In this document: positions 42,856-51,400 of the stretch, in pieces
How the letters are laid out: each line of letters begins with the position of its first letter
Numbering within the stretch: the first letter of the stretch is position 1
From: Aquimonas sp964586455
Lineage (GTDB): Bacteria > Pseudomonadota > Gammaproteobacteria > Xanthomonadales > Xanthomonadaceae
Direction: 5' to 3'
NCBI GenBank assembly: GCA_964586455.1
Contig: CAZPHV010000016.1
Span: 1-64,000, forward strand
Length of the DNA: 64,000 bases
Translations under genes and position numbers: made by a program
Notes under the pieces: generated by a model
Told to the model about the DNA's origin: nothing
What the model saw: only the letters and a program-made list of their open reading frames with translations
Databases searched by the model: none

Positions 42856-43924
42856 CGCTGCGCTCCCGGCGCTGCTGCTCCAGCCACAGGCCAGCGGCGA
42901 CCGGATCGGCGGCCACCTTCTCGCCCGCGCTCAGGCCGGACAGCACTTCAATGCGATCGCCAATGCGATGGCCCAGACGCAGCTGGCGCAGAGCCAGGCC
43001 CGCTTCGCCGAATACGTAGGCTGCGGTCACTTCGCTGCGCTTGACCAAGCTCGACGCTGGCAGCAGCAGGCGCTCGTCTTCGCCGACCACGAAGGCGACC
43101 TTGGCCGCCATGCCGGGCGACAGACCGGTCTCGGCCTCGGGCAGGTCGACGCGCACGCTGAAGCTGTGCGTCGCCGGATCGGCATAGGGAAACACGGTGA
43201 CCTTCTCGGCCTCGACGCGCCGACCGTCACCCAGCAGCAGATGCGCACGGCCGTTACCGCGAATGGCCTCGACATCCGACTGCGGCACCCGCACCTGCAG
43301 GCGCAGGCGATCCAGCGACAGGCCCGCGATCAGCGGCTGTCCCGGGCGCACGGTTTCGCCGACCTCGACGAAGCGCTGGGTGACAATGCCCGAGTAGGGC
43401 GCACGCACGACCGTGTAGTCCAGGGTCTCGCTGGCCGCCTTCACCGCCGCCTGCGCCGATTCCAGCTGGGCGCGGGTGGCGTCGCGGCGCGCGGTGGCCT
43501 GGTCGAGCTGCGCTCGCGAGACGAGGCGCCGCTCGTAGATCTCGGAGATCCGCTTGAACTCGGCCTCCGCCTCGCTGGCCGCGGCCTGCGCCGCACTCAA
43601 GGCGGCCCGCGCCTGCCGCTGCGCCGACTGCTGCTCGACGTCGGTGAAGCGCACCACCACGTCGCCGGCCTTGACGTAGTCGTTCACGTCGAAGGGCAGC
43701 TCCAGCACGCGTCCGCCGGTCTGCGCCGAGAGCGTGGCCGAGTGCACGGCCTCGACCACGCCATCCCAGACGCGCTCTCGACTGGCGCGATCAGGCGCGA
43801 CCTCGAACAGTTCGATGTCCGGCGTGACGACGCTGCGCGGGGCGAGCGGCGCTTCGCTGCCGCAGGCCGAAAGCAGCAGGCCAACAGCCAGCGAGAGGGC
43901 GAACAGGGGCGGTGTGGTGCGCAT
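42848..43924 (-). CDS. RND efflux periplasmic adaptor lipoprotein
   Basis: Membrane-fusion protein of 358 residues. The lipobox LLLSACGSE marks an inner-membrane lipoprotein. A biotinyl-lipoyl half (GGRVLELPFDVNDYVKAGDVVVRF) flanks an alpha-helical hairpin (about 100-170), followed by APYSGIVTQRFVEVGETVRPGQPL and beta-barrel and proximal domains. It couples the permease to an outer-membrane channel, for which no gene is adjacent. The start at 43924 is fixed by the signal peptide. It lies 29 bp after DUF2892 and overlaps the permease start. Confidence 0.93.
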   Translation of the reverse strand: MRTTPPLFALSLAVGLLLSACGSEAPLAPRSVVTPDIELFEVAPDRASRERVWDGVVEAVHSATLSAQTGGRVLELPFDVNDYVKAGDVVVRFTDVEQQSAQRQARAALSAAQAAASEAEAEFKRISEIYERRLVSRAQLDQATARRDATRAQLESAQAAVKAASETLDYTVVRAPYSGIVTQRFVEVGETVRPGQPLIAGLSLDRLRLQVRVPQSDVEAIRGNGRAHLLLGDGRRVEAEKVTVFPYADPATHSFSVRVDLPEAETGLSPGMAAKVAFVVGEDERLLLPASSLVKRSEVTAAYVFGEAGLALRQLRLGHRIGDRIEVLSGLSAGEKVAADPVAAGLWLEQQRRERSDG

Positions 43925-43953
43925 GGCGGTTTCCGTAGAGTTGAAGCAGCGGA

Positions 43954-44169
43954 TCAGCGGGCGCTCTGGCCGAAGGCACAGCCAGGCTTGAGCCCCAGCT
44001 TGCCCATCACCATGGCGGCCGGGCAGAAGCCCGTAAAGGCAGACTGCAGCAGGTTCAGGCCGACGAAAGCCGTCAGCAGCAGCCACCAGGGCGAGACGAA
44101 GTGGGTCAGCAGCACGCTGATCAGGATCATGCTGCCGGCGAAGGCGAACATGGCGCGGTCGATGTTCAT
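43954..44169 (-). CDS. DUF2892 (YgaP-like transmembrane) protein
   Basis: Small inner-membrane protein of 71 residues with two helices (FAFAGSMILISVLLTHFV and WWLLLTAFVGLNLLQSAFTGFCPAAMVM). DUF2892 is the membrane part of E. coli YgaP, where it is fused to a rhodanese; here the rhodanese is encoded separately across the divergent intergenic region. The FCPAAMVMGKLGLKPG segment with two cysteines is typical. Its position between sqr and the RND adaptor supports a role in sulfur handling. Confidence 0.88.
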   Translation of the reverse strand: MNIDRAMFAFAGSMILISVLLTHFVSPWWLLLTAFVGLNLLQSAFTGFCPAAMVMGKLGLKPGCAFGQSAR

Positions 44170-44179
44170 GGCTTGAGCT

Positions 44180-44211
44180 CCGGGATTTGGGATTGGGGAT
44201 TCGGGATTCGT
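44180..44211 (+). repeat. GGGATTCG-type degenerate tandem repeat between sqr and DUF2892
   Basis: GGGATTT/GGGATTG/GGGATTC/GGGATTC units read on the plus strand. Unlike the other tracts, this one runs opposite to the gene it follows (sqr, minus strand). Confidence 0.75.
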
Positions 44212-44266
44212 TGGGAGCGCGCTCGGCGAGGCTCATGGGGGCGCTCCGGGCCCATGTCTTCAACAG

Positions 44267-45538
44267 CTACTTCAGGCGTTCGATGCCCAGCGCTTTGAGG
44301 ACGTACTTTTCGTAGACGGGCTCGGTGTTGCCGGATTTCATCTTCGACAGGAAGTACTTCTCGAAGGCGATCTTGGCGACGTGCACCCAGCGTCCGACCT
44401 TGGCCCACGTGACGTTTCGCGGCGGGATCTGCGGCAGGGCCACGAAAGCGGCGCCGGTGTCGCCCATGTCGGCCAGACAGATGGCGTTCCAGGTGGCCAC
44501 CGCCTCCGGCGCCTTGCCTTCAAGGTCGGCGCGGATGTTCTCGACGATGGCGGTGACCATCGACTCGATCATGAAGCCGGTCTTGGGCGCACCGGTCGGC
44601 ACCGGCGTGACCTCGACCGGCGGGATCGCGACGCAGACGCCGGCCGAGTAGATGTTCGGGTAGGCAGGATTGCGCTGATGGCGATCGATCAGCACGAAGC
44701 CACGGGGGTTGCACATCTCCTTGACCGCGCGCACTGCGTCTACGCCAGTAAACGCCGGCAGCACCATCGAGTACTTGAAGGGCAGCGTGTGCTCGCGCGC
44801 CTTTTCGCCGGCTTCGTTCATCTCGTGCACGAGCATTTCGCCGGGCCGCACTTCGGCGATTTTCGAGTTGACGATCCACTTGATGTGGCGCTGGCGGAAC
44901 TCGCCCTCCAGCAGGCCCTTGCTGTCGCCGACACCCCCCAGGCCCATGTGGCCCACATAGGGCTCGCTGCTGACGTAGGTGATCGGCACACGGTCGCGGA
45001 TCTTCCGCTTCCGCAGATCGGCGTCGAGGATCATCGCGAACTCGTAGGCCGGCCCGAAGCAGCTCGCGCCCTGGGCGGCACCGATCACGATCGGGCCGGG
45101 ATCCTTGACGAACTCCTGGTAGGCCTCCCAGGCGGAGAGCGCATGCGGCGTGGTGCACACGGAATGCGTGTGGCCGCCGTGCGGGCCCAGGCCCGGAATC
45201 TCGTCGAACGCCAGCCGCGGGCCGGTGGTGATCACCAGATAGTCGTAGTCCAGACGTCGACCGTCGCTGAGGACCACGGTGTTCTCGCCCGGTACGATCC
45301 CGGCCGCACCGCAGCTCTCGAAGCCGATCGCTTTCTTGGCGAGGTAGGGGCCGATCTCGATCTGGATATCCGAAGGCTTGCGCCAGCCCACCGCCACCCA
45401 CGGGTTGGAGGGCGTGAACGAGAAGCGCGGGCTGTCGCCGACCACGGTGATCGCGTGGGTCTTGCCCACGCCCGCGCGCAGCTCGTAGGCCACGCTGATG
45501 CCGCCGATACCGCCGCCCACCACGATGATCCTGGCCAT
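44267..45538 (-). CDS. sqr: Sulfide:quinone oxidoreductase
   Basis: Membrane-associated flavoprotein oxidising sulfide to sulfane sulfur and reducing quinone. It has 423 residues. The FAD motif IIVVGGGIGGISVAYEL is at the N-terminus. Three cysteines, Cys128 (SVCTTPHAL), Cys160 (GASCFGPAYEF) and Cys354 (NAICLADMGD), fall where the catalytic Cys128, Cys160 and Cys356 lie in Acidithiobacillus SQR. The C-terminus has the amphipathic membrane-binding helices (WVHVAKIAFEKYFL). The start at 45538 excludes an extension into the promoter. It is divergent from the rhodanese gene and is the first gene of the RND-containing run. Confidence 0.92.
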   Translation of the reverse strand: MARIIVVGGGIGGISVAYELRAGVGKTHAITVVGDSPRFSFTPSNPWVAVGWRKPSDIQIEIGPYLAKKAIGFESCGAAGIVPGENTVVLSDGRRLDYDYLVITTGPRLAFDEIPGLGPHGGHTHSVCTTPHALSAWEAYQEFVKDPGPIVIGAAQGASCFGPAYEFAMILDADLRKRKIRDRVPITYVSSEPYVGHMGLGGVGDSKGLLEGEFRQRHIKWIVNSKIAEVRPGEMLVHEMNEAGEKAREHTLPFKYSMVLPAFTGVDAVRAVKEMCNPRGFVLIDRHQRNPAYPNIYSAGVCVAIPPVEVTPVPTGAPKTGFMIESMVTAIVENIRADLEGKAPEAVATWNAICLADMGDTGAAFVALPQIPPRNVTWAKVGRWVHVAKIAFEKYFLSKMKSGNTEPVYEKYVLKALGIERLK

Positions 45539-45671
45539 GCGTCGAGTCCTCCCGATCCGGCGTCTGGAATGGGGCGCGTCCCCGCCGGAGGGAGGCGCGA
45601 GCCTTGAGGTCAGTCTTCGCTGTCCCACGAGCGTGGGCGCATCCGCAGCGGCTAGACTTGACCGGCGCCAA

Positions 45672-45689
45672 TTTAGAGACTTCTAATAT
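45672..45689. promoter_or_regulatory. TTTAG-N6-CTAATAT operator-like site between sqr and rhodanese genes
   Basis: TTTAG (45672-45676), six bases, then CTAATATT; TTAG and CTAA form an inverted repeat, and CTAATATTAG is itself a perfect 10-bp palindrome (45683-45692). It is the only AT-rich stretch in this divergent region and matches the site at 31646-31663. Exact -35/-10 boxes could not be assigned. It is the likely binding site of the ArsR-family regulator encoded just downstream. Confidence 0.6.
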
Positions 45690-45721
45690 TAGCGTCAACT
45701 GATATTCAACAGGAGCCGTTC

Positions 45722-46111
45722 ATGTCCAAGTCCCCCGCCGAACGGGTCGCCGAAGCCCGCGCCCGGATCACCGAAGTCAGCGTCGAGGAGCTTGCCGCCG
45801 AAGCTCCGGGCAGCTACGTGCTGATCGACGTACGCGAACCCGCCGAGCACGCCACCGCGCACCTTGCCGGCGCGATCCCCATCCCGCGCGGGGTGTTGGA
45901 ATTCCAGATCGAGGCCAACCCGGCGGTCGCCTGCGTGACAGAGCCCGCGCTGGCCGTGCGGGAGCAGCCGATCGTCCTGTACTGCCGCACCGGCGGCCGC
46001 TCCGCGCTTGCCGCAGAGAGCCTGCAGGAGCTCGGCTTCACCCGTGTGCGCTCGCTGGCCGGTGGCATCACTGCCTGGACAGCAGCCGGCAAGCCGGTGA
46101 CGCAGCACTGA
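45722..46111 (+). CDS. Single-domain rhodanese (thiosulfate/persulfide sulfurtransferase)
   Basis: Sulfurtransferase of 129 residues. The active-site loop is LYCRTGGRS with Cys88; the six-residue CRTGGR loop is the YgaP/GlpE-like type. IDVREPAEHATAHLAGAIPIP is the standard N-terminal signature. The Shine-Dalgarno AGGAG is strong. It is divergent from sqr and shares its regulatory region. It probably moves the sulfane sulfur produced by SQR to glutathione or another acceptor for the persulfide dioxygenase. Confidence 0.92.
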   Translation: MSKSPAERVAEARARITEVSVEELAAEAPGSYVLIDVREPAEHATAHLAGAIPIPRGVLEFQIEANPAVACVTEPALAVREQPIVLYCRTGGRSALAAESLQELGFTRVRSLAGGITAWTAAGKPVTQH

Positions 46112-46112
46112 G

Positions 46113-46146
46113 ACGCCGGGATTCGGGAGTGGGGATTCGGGATTCG
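46113..46146 (+). repeat. GGGATTCG-type degenerate tandem repeat after rhodanese
   Basis: Begins two bases after the rhodanese stop codon with GGGATTC/GGGAGTG/GGGATTC/GGGATTC units. Confidence 0.75.
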
Positions 46147-46359
46147 TTGCAGCCGGGCACCTCGGCTGCGGAGCGATGCCGGCTGCGCTTCGGGCTGGAC
46201 TCCACAGCGCTGGGCAGAAGCTCTACTCTCTCGCGCCCGAATGCTTGATCCTCACCTGCGGGTTTCGGGTCGTCATCAGCGCTCCGCGCAGAGGCTTCCA
46301 GGCACGCCGAGTCACTCGTGAGTCCCCGCTACCGAATCCCCCATCCCTACACTCAAACC

Positions 46360-46677
46360 ATGCCTCCCATCGCTCCCGACCACGCCGAAGAAATGCGCGC
46401 CCACGCCACCGACGCAGCACAGCTGCTGAAGGCGATGGCGAACGAAAAGCGGCTGATGATCCTGTGCATGCTCGCAGGCGGCGAACAGGCGGTCAGCGAC
46501 ATCAATGCCGGCATGGAGCTGTCGCAGTCGGCGCTGTCGCAACATCTCGCTGTGCTTCGCGAGGAAGGCCTGGTGCAGACGCGACGCTCGGCGCAGACGA
46601 TCTACTACTCGCTGTCGCCGGGGCCGGTGCAGGAAATCATCGGGGTGCTCCACCGCATCTATTGCGGGGGCGACTGA
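46360..46677 (+). CDS. ArsR-family regulator of the BigR/SqrR persulfide-sensing type
   Basis: Winged-helix repressor of 105 residues. The HTH is in VSDINAGMELSQSALSQHLAVLREEGLVQTRR. Two cysteines stand out: Cys36 in RLMILCMLAGGE and Cys102 in HRIYCGGD at the C-terminus. They fall at the positions of the dithiol pair that forms a tetrasulfide bridge in BigR, SqrR and YgaV. Metal-site motifs of ArsR or SmtB are absent. The start at 46360 is preferred to GTG 46318. It has no Shine-Dalgarno, and a TACACT box only seven bases upstream might give a leaderless mRNA. It likely controls the two TTTAG-N6-CTAATAT promoters. Confidence 0.85.
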   Translation: MPPIAPDHAEEMRAHATDAAQLLKAMANEKRLMILCMLAGGEQAVSDINAGMELSQSALSQHLAVLREEGLVQTRRSAQTIYYSLSPGPVQEIIGVLHRIYCGGD

Positions 46678-46840
46678 CAGGCGCCGAGAGTTGCCGAGTC
46701 TTCGAGCATTCGGAGCAGCCAAGCACGCCTGGGCGTGCTTGGCACCAGCACTTCAGTCGCACACATGGGTCTCGTAGCGCAGCCGGAACTGTCGCCGATC
46801 GCCCACGACTTCAATGCATGCAACGCCTGCAGGCGGTCGT

Positions 46841-47239
46841 TCAGCGGCCGCCGAAGGTTTTGAAGCCGCGCGGGCGCCGCCACCACAGCAGCAGCGCCAC
46901 GGGCAGCAGCAGCAGTGGCAGGGGGTGCATCAGTTTCAGCCAAGCGCTGCGGGCCTCTAGCGCTCGCTCAGCCGCCAAACTGCGCACTTCGACCACCTGC
47001 GACACGTTCCCGAGTTGCGCCTCAGCGAACCCGGCCAACACCTCCTCAAGACCAAGCGCCGATCCCGCCGCATCGCCCGCAAGGAGCCAGGTATAGGCCA
47101 GCGGCGCCTGCAAGCGCAGCGGTTCGGGCACCACCGCACCGAGCACGCGCGAGCTCGCCACGCCGCCCCAGAATGCGCAATTGATGAGGACAGAAATCAA
47201 GAGCAGCACAGTCGCAGGCACGTACAGGGGCAGGCGCAT
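46841..47239 (-). CDS. Small membrane protein of unknown function
   Basis: Protein of 132 residues with an N-terminal helix (LYVPATVLLLISVLINCAFWGGV), a periplasmic segment of about 65 residues and a C-terminal helix (PLPLLLLPVALLLWW) followed by RRPRG. Both ends therefore face the cytoplasm. The start at 47239 has AGAGGAGA seven bases upstream. I do not recognise the family. Confidence 0.7.
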   Translation of the reverse strand: MRLPLYVPATVLLLISVLINCAFWGGVASSRVLGAVVPEPLRLQAPLAYTWLLAGDAAGSALGLEEVLAGFAEAQLGNVSQVVEVRSLAAERALEARSAWLKLMHPLPLLLLPVALLLWWRRPRGFKTFGGR

Positions 47240-47539
47240 CAGCGTTCTCCTCTGGGGCTGGCTCAAGCAAGCTCGACAGCGCTTTGAAAGCACACGGTAA
47301 CCCGGAATGACAATCCGTCGCGATCAGGTCTGGATATCAGGACCCGGCGAATCACCGGCTTTGGCAAACGCCTCTCCCATCGTGAACCCACGCAGTGCCG
47401 CGCGACAAGCCTGCGTGATGCGCCGTTACCCTGGCGCGCCGGACTGGAACGCGTCTTGCAATCCGCGCGAGGCTTTCGCGCTTGCAGCACGATTCCGACT
47501 TGCTACACTCGCAGAACTTTCACACCGTGGGGAGACGGC
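47240..47539. other. Divergent intergenic region with one clear promoter
   Basis: About 300 bp between the small membrane protein and the DUF4097-like lipoprotein. The only element supported is the plus-strand promoter at 47482-47509. No gene or strong hairpin was seen. Confidence 0.5.
47482..47509 (+). promoter_or_regulatory. Extended -10 promoter of the DUF4097-like lipoprotein gene
   Basis: TTGCAG (47482-47487), a 16-bp spacer, and TACACT (47504-47509) preceded by TGC, an extended -10. The start codon follows 30 bp later. Confidence 0.65.
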
Positions 47540-48367
47540 GTGGGTTCCTATCTGAAGATCGCTCTGCTGGCCGGAGCGCTGGCCTTGTCTGCCTGCGCCA
47601 GCCATGAGACACACCAACCGCCCACCGGATCCGGTGAGCAAGCACCGCCCTACACACTCGAACGCTTCCGCGATGAGCACAAGTTGCCCGAGGGCGTTCA
47701 GCGCATCGTTCTGGACAATCCTTACGGCGATATCCAGCTGCGACAGACCACGGGATCGGCGGTGGCCATCGAAGGCGTCGAACAGCGCATCGGCGAACAG
47801 CCCCGCATCGCCCGCATCGAATGGCATGAAGGCAGCACCGAAAGCGCCGTCCACGTGCGCTACCCCGGGATCGACCCCGATGCCCCCGCCGACCGCCGCC
47901 GCGGCCGCGTCGACCTCTATGCCTTCGTGCCACCGGGGGTGCCGGTGTTCCTGCGCAGCGACTTCGGCGAGATCGTGGTGCGCCGTATCGACAACCCGGT
48001 AAGCGCGCGCAGCCGCAGCGGCCGCATCACGGTCGCCGCCCACGGGTTGATGGACGTTGAAAGTGAGCGCGGCGAGCTTCGGATCTACCCGATGTCGGCC
48101 CGCGCGCAAGGCCTGAACCGTCTGCGGTCAGCGGGTGGCATCGTGGTCGATGTACACCTGCAGGCCCCACTTCAGCTGGAGGCGCGAGGGCATGTCGGCG
48201 TCCGCGCAGACTTCCCTCTGGACGCACTGCAGCAGGACACGGGCGGGCTCTGGCGCGCTTCGTTAAAGCTCGGCGACACGACGACTGATGCCTTGCGCCG
48301 CTTCGATATTGAAAGCAGCGGCGGCGAAGTGCTGCTGCAGCGGGTTGGACAAGACACCCGCCGCTGA
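47540..48367 (+). CDS. DUF4097-like beta-solenoid lipoprotein
   Basis: Protein of 275 residues starting at GTG 47540, with GGGGAGA upstream. The lipobox LALSACASH marks a lipoprotein. The body has repeated short beta-strands with the sequence logic of DUF4097 adhesin-like domains (QRIVLDNPYGDIQLRQTTG, VFLRSDFGEIVVRRIDN, VSARSRSGRITVAAHG, DVESERGELRIYP). No catalytic motif is seen. It precedes the large secreted protein by 94 bp and might share transcripts with it. Confidence 0.75.
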   Translation: MGSYLKIALLAGALALSACASHETHQPPTGSGEQAPPYTLERFRDEHKLPEGVQRIVLDNPYGDIQLRQTTGSAVAIEGVEQRIGEQPRIARIEWHEGSTESAVHVRYPGIDPDAPADRRRGRVDLYAFVPPGVPVFLRSDFGEIVVRRIDNPVSARSRSGRITVAAHGLMDVESERGELRIYPMSARAQGLNRLRSAGGIVVDVHLQAPLQLEARGHVGVRADFPLDALQQDTGGLWRASLKLGDTTTDALRRFDIESSGGEVLLQRVGQDTRR

Positions 48368-48461
48368 TCATCGCGACATCCGGATTCCGCCCCACCGCCG
48401 CAATCGTTCGTCGGCGCTTGCCGACACCCACCCAGTCCGGGCACTCCCCGGGAGGTACTCC

Positions 48462-51400
48462 ATGAAGCTTGCAAGAAGTTTGCTGTCCGCGGCCATCGTC
48501 AGCGGCCTCGCCCTGTCGATGCCGTCCTATGTCAGTGCCGCCCAGTCGGTCAGCAAGGGGCCCGCACACGGTGTGGCCGCCAACCCGCTGCACGAGCCTG
48601 CACACACCGAGTTCCTCGGCACCGTGCAGCCGGAAGTGCTCAGCGTCGACGTACGCAATGATCCGATCGGCCAGGAATGGCGTCCGGGTGACCCCATCCG
48701 CGAGATTCCGCGCCGCCACTGGGACGATCCTGCCGTGCTCAATGCCCAGCAGCGCGAGCCGGTCAATCCGCCCCAGGCCGATCCGCTGGTGGCTCTGCAG
48801 CAGGCGCTGGATGGAATCGGTCCGCAACGCGGCGCGGGCTTCGGCACTCCGCTGCAGAACTTTGAAGGCGCGCCTGGCACGACGCTGCCGCCCGACCCGA
48901 CGGGTGACATCGGCACCACCCAGTATGTGCAGGCGGTGAATGCGTCCGGAGGTTCGCGCGTTCGCGTCTACAACAAGGAGACCGGCGAGCTGGAGGCCAA
49001 CTTCATCCTCGCCACCACCCTGACCGGCACCTCGCCCTGCAATAACGGCCTCGGCGACCCGATCGTACTGTTCGACCCGATCGCCCAGCGCTGGGTCATC
49101 ACCGAATTCTCGCCGCAGGCAGGTCGCGCCCTGTGCGTCTACATCAGCGCCGACGCCAACGCCGCCAATACGGCAGCGAACAACTGGTACCGCTACACCT
49201 TCGTGATGCCGGCTTTCCCCGACTACCCGAAGTACGGGGTGTGGACGGATGCCTATTACGCCACCGCCAACGAGGGTGGCACCAGCGGCGCGCGACCGAT
49301 CTATGCCTTCGAGCGCGAGCAAATGCTGCAGGGCCTTGCCGCGCGCTTTGTGCGCGTGACTGTGCCCAACCTGTCGGGTTTCGGTTTTCAGCTCTCGACG
49401 CCTGCGCATTTCGTCGGCGACCAGCTGCCACCGACCAGTGCGCCCGGCATCATCATGCGTCACCGTGATGACGAGGCCCACAACGCAGGCTCAAACAATC
49501 CTGACAAGGATTTCCTCGAACTGTGGCAGCTCAACATGGACTGGGCTCCGACAACGCCGGTCGGCACGCTGACCCCCGTGCATCAGATCGAGATCAGCGA
49601 ATTCAGTTCGCGGCTGAACGGGCTCACAGCCTTCCAAGCGTTTCCGCAGCCCAGCGGCCAACGCCTGGATCCCCTGCGCGAGCCGATCATGAACGTGCTG
49701 ATGTATCGCAACTTCGGCACCCATGAGTCCATCGTCGGCAACCTCACCACCAATACCCTGGTCGATCCGCAGATCCGCGGCGCAATCCGCTGGTTCGAGC
49801 TGCGCCGCACCGGCAGCACCGCGGCGACGGCTTGGGAGCTCCACGACGAAGGCACCTACGCACCGACCGACGCCGGCGGCGACATCCACCGTTGGATGGC
49901 CGGCAGCGGTGTAGACAGCGCCGGCAACATCGCCATGGCCTACAGCGTGGTTCGTCAAGCGGGTACGCCCGCCGGTATCTTCCCGGGCCTGCGCTACACG
50001 GGCCGTCTGGTCTCCGACCCGCCTGGCGTGATGACGGCAGGTGAGACGTCGATCGTGGTCGGCGAGCGCTCGCAGGCCAATGAGCGCTGGGGCGACTACC
50101 ATCAAATGGGCATCGACCCGGTCGATGGCTGCACCTTCTGGTTCACCGGCGAGTACATGGGCCCGGCTGGGACCACCAACAACACGCGCATTGCCAGCTT
50201 CCGCCACGATGCCTGCGGCGAGCCCGCCTTCACGCTGAACTCCAGTCTGCGTCAGGCCGCGGTTTGCGCTGCAGAGCCGCCGGTCGCGTTGCCGCCCGCC
50301 ACGCTGACGGTCGGTCAGGTTTCGGGTTTCACCGATCCGGTAGCGCTCGGCTTCAACCCTGCACTGCCCACCGGCATCGCTGGTGTCATCGGCACCAGCC
50401 CGGTGACGCCGCCCGGCAGCTCCAGCCTCGCGTTGACCCTCAATGCAGGCGTGGCTGCCGGCCTCAACACGGTTACGGTTGAGGGCACCTCCGGCAGTCT
50501 GGTACGCAGCCTCGACATCGAGCTCAACGTCGCCACCCAGCTGCCCGGCGCGGCCGCGCCCTCCGCACCTGCAAACGGCGCGACCAATGTGATCCTGCAG
50601 CCCACCCTGAGCTGGAGTGCAGGTACGCAGGCGAGCAGCTACACCGTCGAAGTCGCCACCGACATGGCGTTCTCCAACATCGTGTTCACCGGCAACGTCA
50701 CCAGCGGCACGAATGTGGCGGTGACTTCGGCACTGGCGTCCAACACCACCCATTACTGGCGGGTCCGCCCAGCCAACATCTGCGGCGCAGGTAATGACTC
50801 CGCGGTGTTCAGCTTCGTTACACAGCCAGCGCCCGGCGACTGCGCTTCGGGCACTGTCGCGGCTGACGTGTTCTCCGAGGACTTCAGCGCGGGTGCTGGC
50901 GGATTCACCACGGGCGGCACAGGCGCACAGACCTGGGCACTCTCGACCGCACGGCCCAGCCCTGCGTCGGGTGGCAATGCGTTCCTGGCCGTGGATATCG
51001 CCACCGTTTCCGACCAGCAGCTCACCTCCCCGGCCATCAACCTGCCGAGCGGCCAGCAGCCCCTGACCCTGCGCTTCCAGAACTGGCGCAACATCGAGAA
51101 CAACGGCACCACCGGCTGCTATGACGGCGGCCTGCTGGAGATCTCGGTGGATGGCGGAGCCTTCACCCAGCTCTCTGGGGCCGCCCTTCTGAACGACCCC
51201 TACCGTGGACCGATCAGCGGCAGCTTCGGCAATCCGCTGGCGGGTCTGAACGCCTGGTGCGAACCGAACCCGGGTCGCCCGTACGACAATACCTTGGTCG
51301 ACCTCAGCCCCTACGCCGGCAGCAGCGTGCAGCTTCGTTGGCGTTTGGGCACCGACACCTCGGCGGCTCGTGAAGGCTGGTACGTCGATGATGTGCGGGT

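Noticed and set aside
39682..43044. 1120-codon open frame antisense to the RND permease
   Set aside because: It mirrors the permease gene, is His/Gln/Arg-rich, has no ribosome binding site and no family; it results from high GC content.
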